From the NCBI GenBank assembly GCA_943735955.1, contig OX030957.1:7816757-7880756 (forward strand): a stretch of DNA of 64,000 nucleotides. The letters are read 5' to 3'. Positions within the stretch are counted from its first letter, which is position 1; the number at the start of each line of letters is the position of its first letter. Below, one piece after another: positions 62,488 through 64,000 of this stretch. The notes under the pieces are model-generated. The model made no database searches and had not been told where the DNA came from. It saw nothing but the letters and a program-made list of their open reading frames with translations. This stretch comes from Piscicola geometra. Lineage: Eukaryota > Annelida > Clitellata > Hirudinida > Piscicolidae. The translations under genes were made by a program, and so were the position numbers.

Positions 62488-63096
62488 ATGAAGAAATCCA
62501 TTCTCGAGAACACATTATTGGTGACGATTTCTTCCCTTTTCTTCGTGGCGACCACCATCATCTTCTTCAGGCAACTGCCACCCTTCTCGCACCACGAGTA
62601 CAACCACCATCACAAGCGATCCAAGTATGGCTCATCGGTAGCATGGAAGTGTCCGCACGGCTACACCTTCCACCGCATTCAACAGCGCCTTCACACCGAA
62701 GACTTCTGTTACCGCTTCGTGAAGAAGAAGGAACACGCAGGCATGGTGATGCAGGAGTGTGCTGTTGTTTCCAACGGACACATGCTTGACGTGAACAGTT
62801 CTCTGGAACTTCTCATGGTAAACAACCTCTTCAACTTGGTGAAGGACGACTGCAAGGACATCTGGGTGAATGGCTTTGTACGACAGGGTCTCAGCCGACC
62901 ATACACCAAAGTCAACATCAAGGGAAGGGAGAAGGACATGGCAGTCAGCAATTGGAGTCCTGGTCACCCTCACGGAGCTGGAGAAAAATGTGTCAAGGCG
63001 GTCAAAGATTTATCGTGGAGGTGGGTGGCTGAGATGTGCGACAAGAGCGCCAGTTGCTACGTCTGTGAAACTGATATTCGCATCATAAGAAAATGA
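62488..63096 (+). CDS. membrane-anchored C-type-lectin-like protein
   Basis: A single-exon 202-residue ORF. After MKKSILENT comes one hydrophobic segment (LLVTISSLFFVATTIIFF, about residues 10-27), which could be a signal anchor (type II) or a signal peptide. A His-rich stretch follows, then a C-type-lectin-like domain: WKCPHGYTFHRIQQRLHTED, FCYRFV, MVMQECAVVSNGHMLDVNS, IWVNGFVRQG, EKCVKAVKDLSWRWVAEMCD and CYVCE. Neither EPN nor QPD is present, and the usual WND is replaced, so calcium-dependent sugar binding is not expected. It contrasts with the QPD-containing lectin just upstream. Confidence 0.8.
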   Translation: MKKSILENTLLVTISSLFFVATTIIFFRQLPPFSHHEYNHHHKRSKYGSSVAWKCPHGYTFHRIQQRLHTEDFCYRFVKKKEHAGMVMQECAVVSNGHMLDVNSSLELLMVNNLFNLVKDDCKDIWVNGFVRQGLSRPYTKVNIKGREKDMAVSNWSPGHPHGAGEKCVKAVKDLSWRWVAEMCDKSASCYVCETDIRIIRK

Positions 63097-63514
63097 GTTT
63101 TAGTTATTTGAGGCCACTATGCTTCCAACGTTTGTATATAAAAGACAGAAGAAAATGCATACACCCGCCCGAATGTATGTGTCCTATGATTACTTTAGCA
63201 TCCTTTTGTCGTTTTCTATGCTTTCCACTACAACTTTCTTCATCTTTATGTGTCTGCTAGATGGGAAGAAAATAGTTGAAGAAGTTTTTTTCTCCAATTT
63301 TAAAATGGTTGATTGTAATTTAGAAAATTTCCGTTTTGTTCATTGATTAAATCATTCATTAGATCTTAATGCGGTTTGATAAGGGATTTCAAGAGTTTCT
63401 AGACTGAGCCTTTGAAATAAAAAACTTGAAAGTAAATTTTTAACAATGCTTTATGTTCTATATTTAAAGCTTCTTACAAATATAAAGTTAACAATAGAAA
63501 AACATTTTGTTAAG

Positions 63515-63637
63515 AGAGTTGTTATACCGGAAAACAATGCTGAGAGACTGCTCTATCCAGGAATACCATCAAGTAAACGAAGATTTTCAATTTCAAACTC
63601 CGATTTACTTGCTGATATTAAGGAAAAGTCAGTATAA
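63515..63637 (+). CDS. possible exon of a further gene
   Basis: After an AG at 63513-63514 the frame reads RVVIPENNAERLLYPGIPSS, then KRRFSISNSDLLADIKEKSV and a stop at 63637, or splices out at a GTCAGT after 63629. The sequence looks protein-like with a RRFSIS phosphosite-type motif. I cannot assign a family, and the neighbouring exons would lie beyond the window. Confidence 0.3.
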   Translation, partial: RVVIPENNAERLLYPGIPSSKRRFSISNSDLLADIKEKSV

Positions 63638-64000
63638 ACGTTTAATTATTTAACAATTACAGCTTATTCAGGTAATAATCAAATAATATATATTTTTTCA
63701 TTTAAGCCATCTTATTGTACTAACTTTTGAATTAGTCGTATCTTGAAAACTAGTTTACATCATCATTTGTATTTGATTTAAACTTTAAAAAGAAGTTTTT
63801 GACTGTTTAGTTGTTCAATAAGTTTTAGTAGTAATACGGCTAGCAAACAAATAGCTCATTAATGCTCTTATCTTGTAGAATAAAACATTAAAAAATATTT
63901 CATGAAAATTTTCACAAACTATAGGCATGATGACATGATGCAAAAAAGTGAAAATTTTCAGTTTAAAGAAATTCTCGTTTTTAAGTTTTAAAAAGAAAAC

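Overview
The window is metazoan nuclear DNA. It is AT-rich (my impression is roughly two thirds A+T), its genes are split by many short GT-AG introns, and it is full of microsatellites, minisatellites and transposon remains. The gene content is animal-specific: a BMP-type Smad, a carbonic-anhydrase-related protein of the CA10/11 type, a SLAIN microtubule protein, and secreted PAN/C-type-lectin/fucolectin proteins. The lectin types and the intron style would fit a lophotrochozoan such as an annelid; that placement is inference only. All gene models below were assembled by eye by matching splice sites, exon phases and remembered family sequences.

Layout. 1-3690: a small unassigned ORF, a tRNA-like SINE candidate, a fucolectin+PAN secreted-protein exon, two tandem broken copies of a POLR1H-like zinc-ribbon segment, and a LINE tail. 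3690-8676: a decayed hAT DNA transposon with an 8-bp target duplication; an apparently intact LINE (4266-7618) sits inside its transposase gene. 9348-12946 (-): COPS6, ten exons. 13150-14250: degenerate LINE copy. 15149-17685 (-): a large coiled-coil/VPS9-like exon. 17750-19030: three tandem-repeat arrays. 19849-20244: young LINE tail. 20493-20960 (-) and 21436-22171 (+): a head-to-head pair of small membrane proteins, the second with two duplicated alternative last exons. 22654-23505 (-): SLC25A51-like mitochondrial carrier. 25999-28136 (-): GNPNAT1. 29359-33179 (+): Smad1/5. 35667-45366 (-): CA10/11-like protein whose long introns hold simple repeats and a 577-bp hAT-type element. 48073-51642 (+): SLAIN-like gene. 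52988-55802 (-): SUGT1, with a tRNA-Asn gene in one intron. 56490-57310: broken non-LTR retroelement end. 57985-58790: piggyBac-like remnant. 60283-63096 (+): two C-type-lectin-domain genes. 63515-63637: a possible exon of a further gene.

The genes are not a functional cluster. COPS6, SUGT1, GNPNAT1 and SLC25A51 are housekeeping genes; Smad1/5 and the CA10-like gene belong to signalling and cell-surface biology; the lectin genes lie at the two edges. The most unusual observations are the duplicated 58-nt terminal exons at 21932 and 22114, introns built almost wholly from microsatellites, a minisatellite whose edge matches the inverted repeat of a nearby element, and the nested hAT/LINE insertion whose junctions can be read from the interrupted transposase. 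I found no convincing wholly new system.
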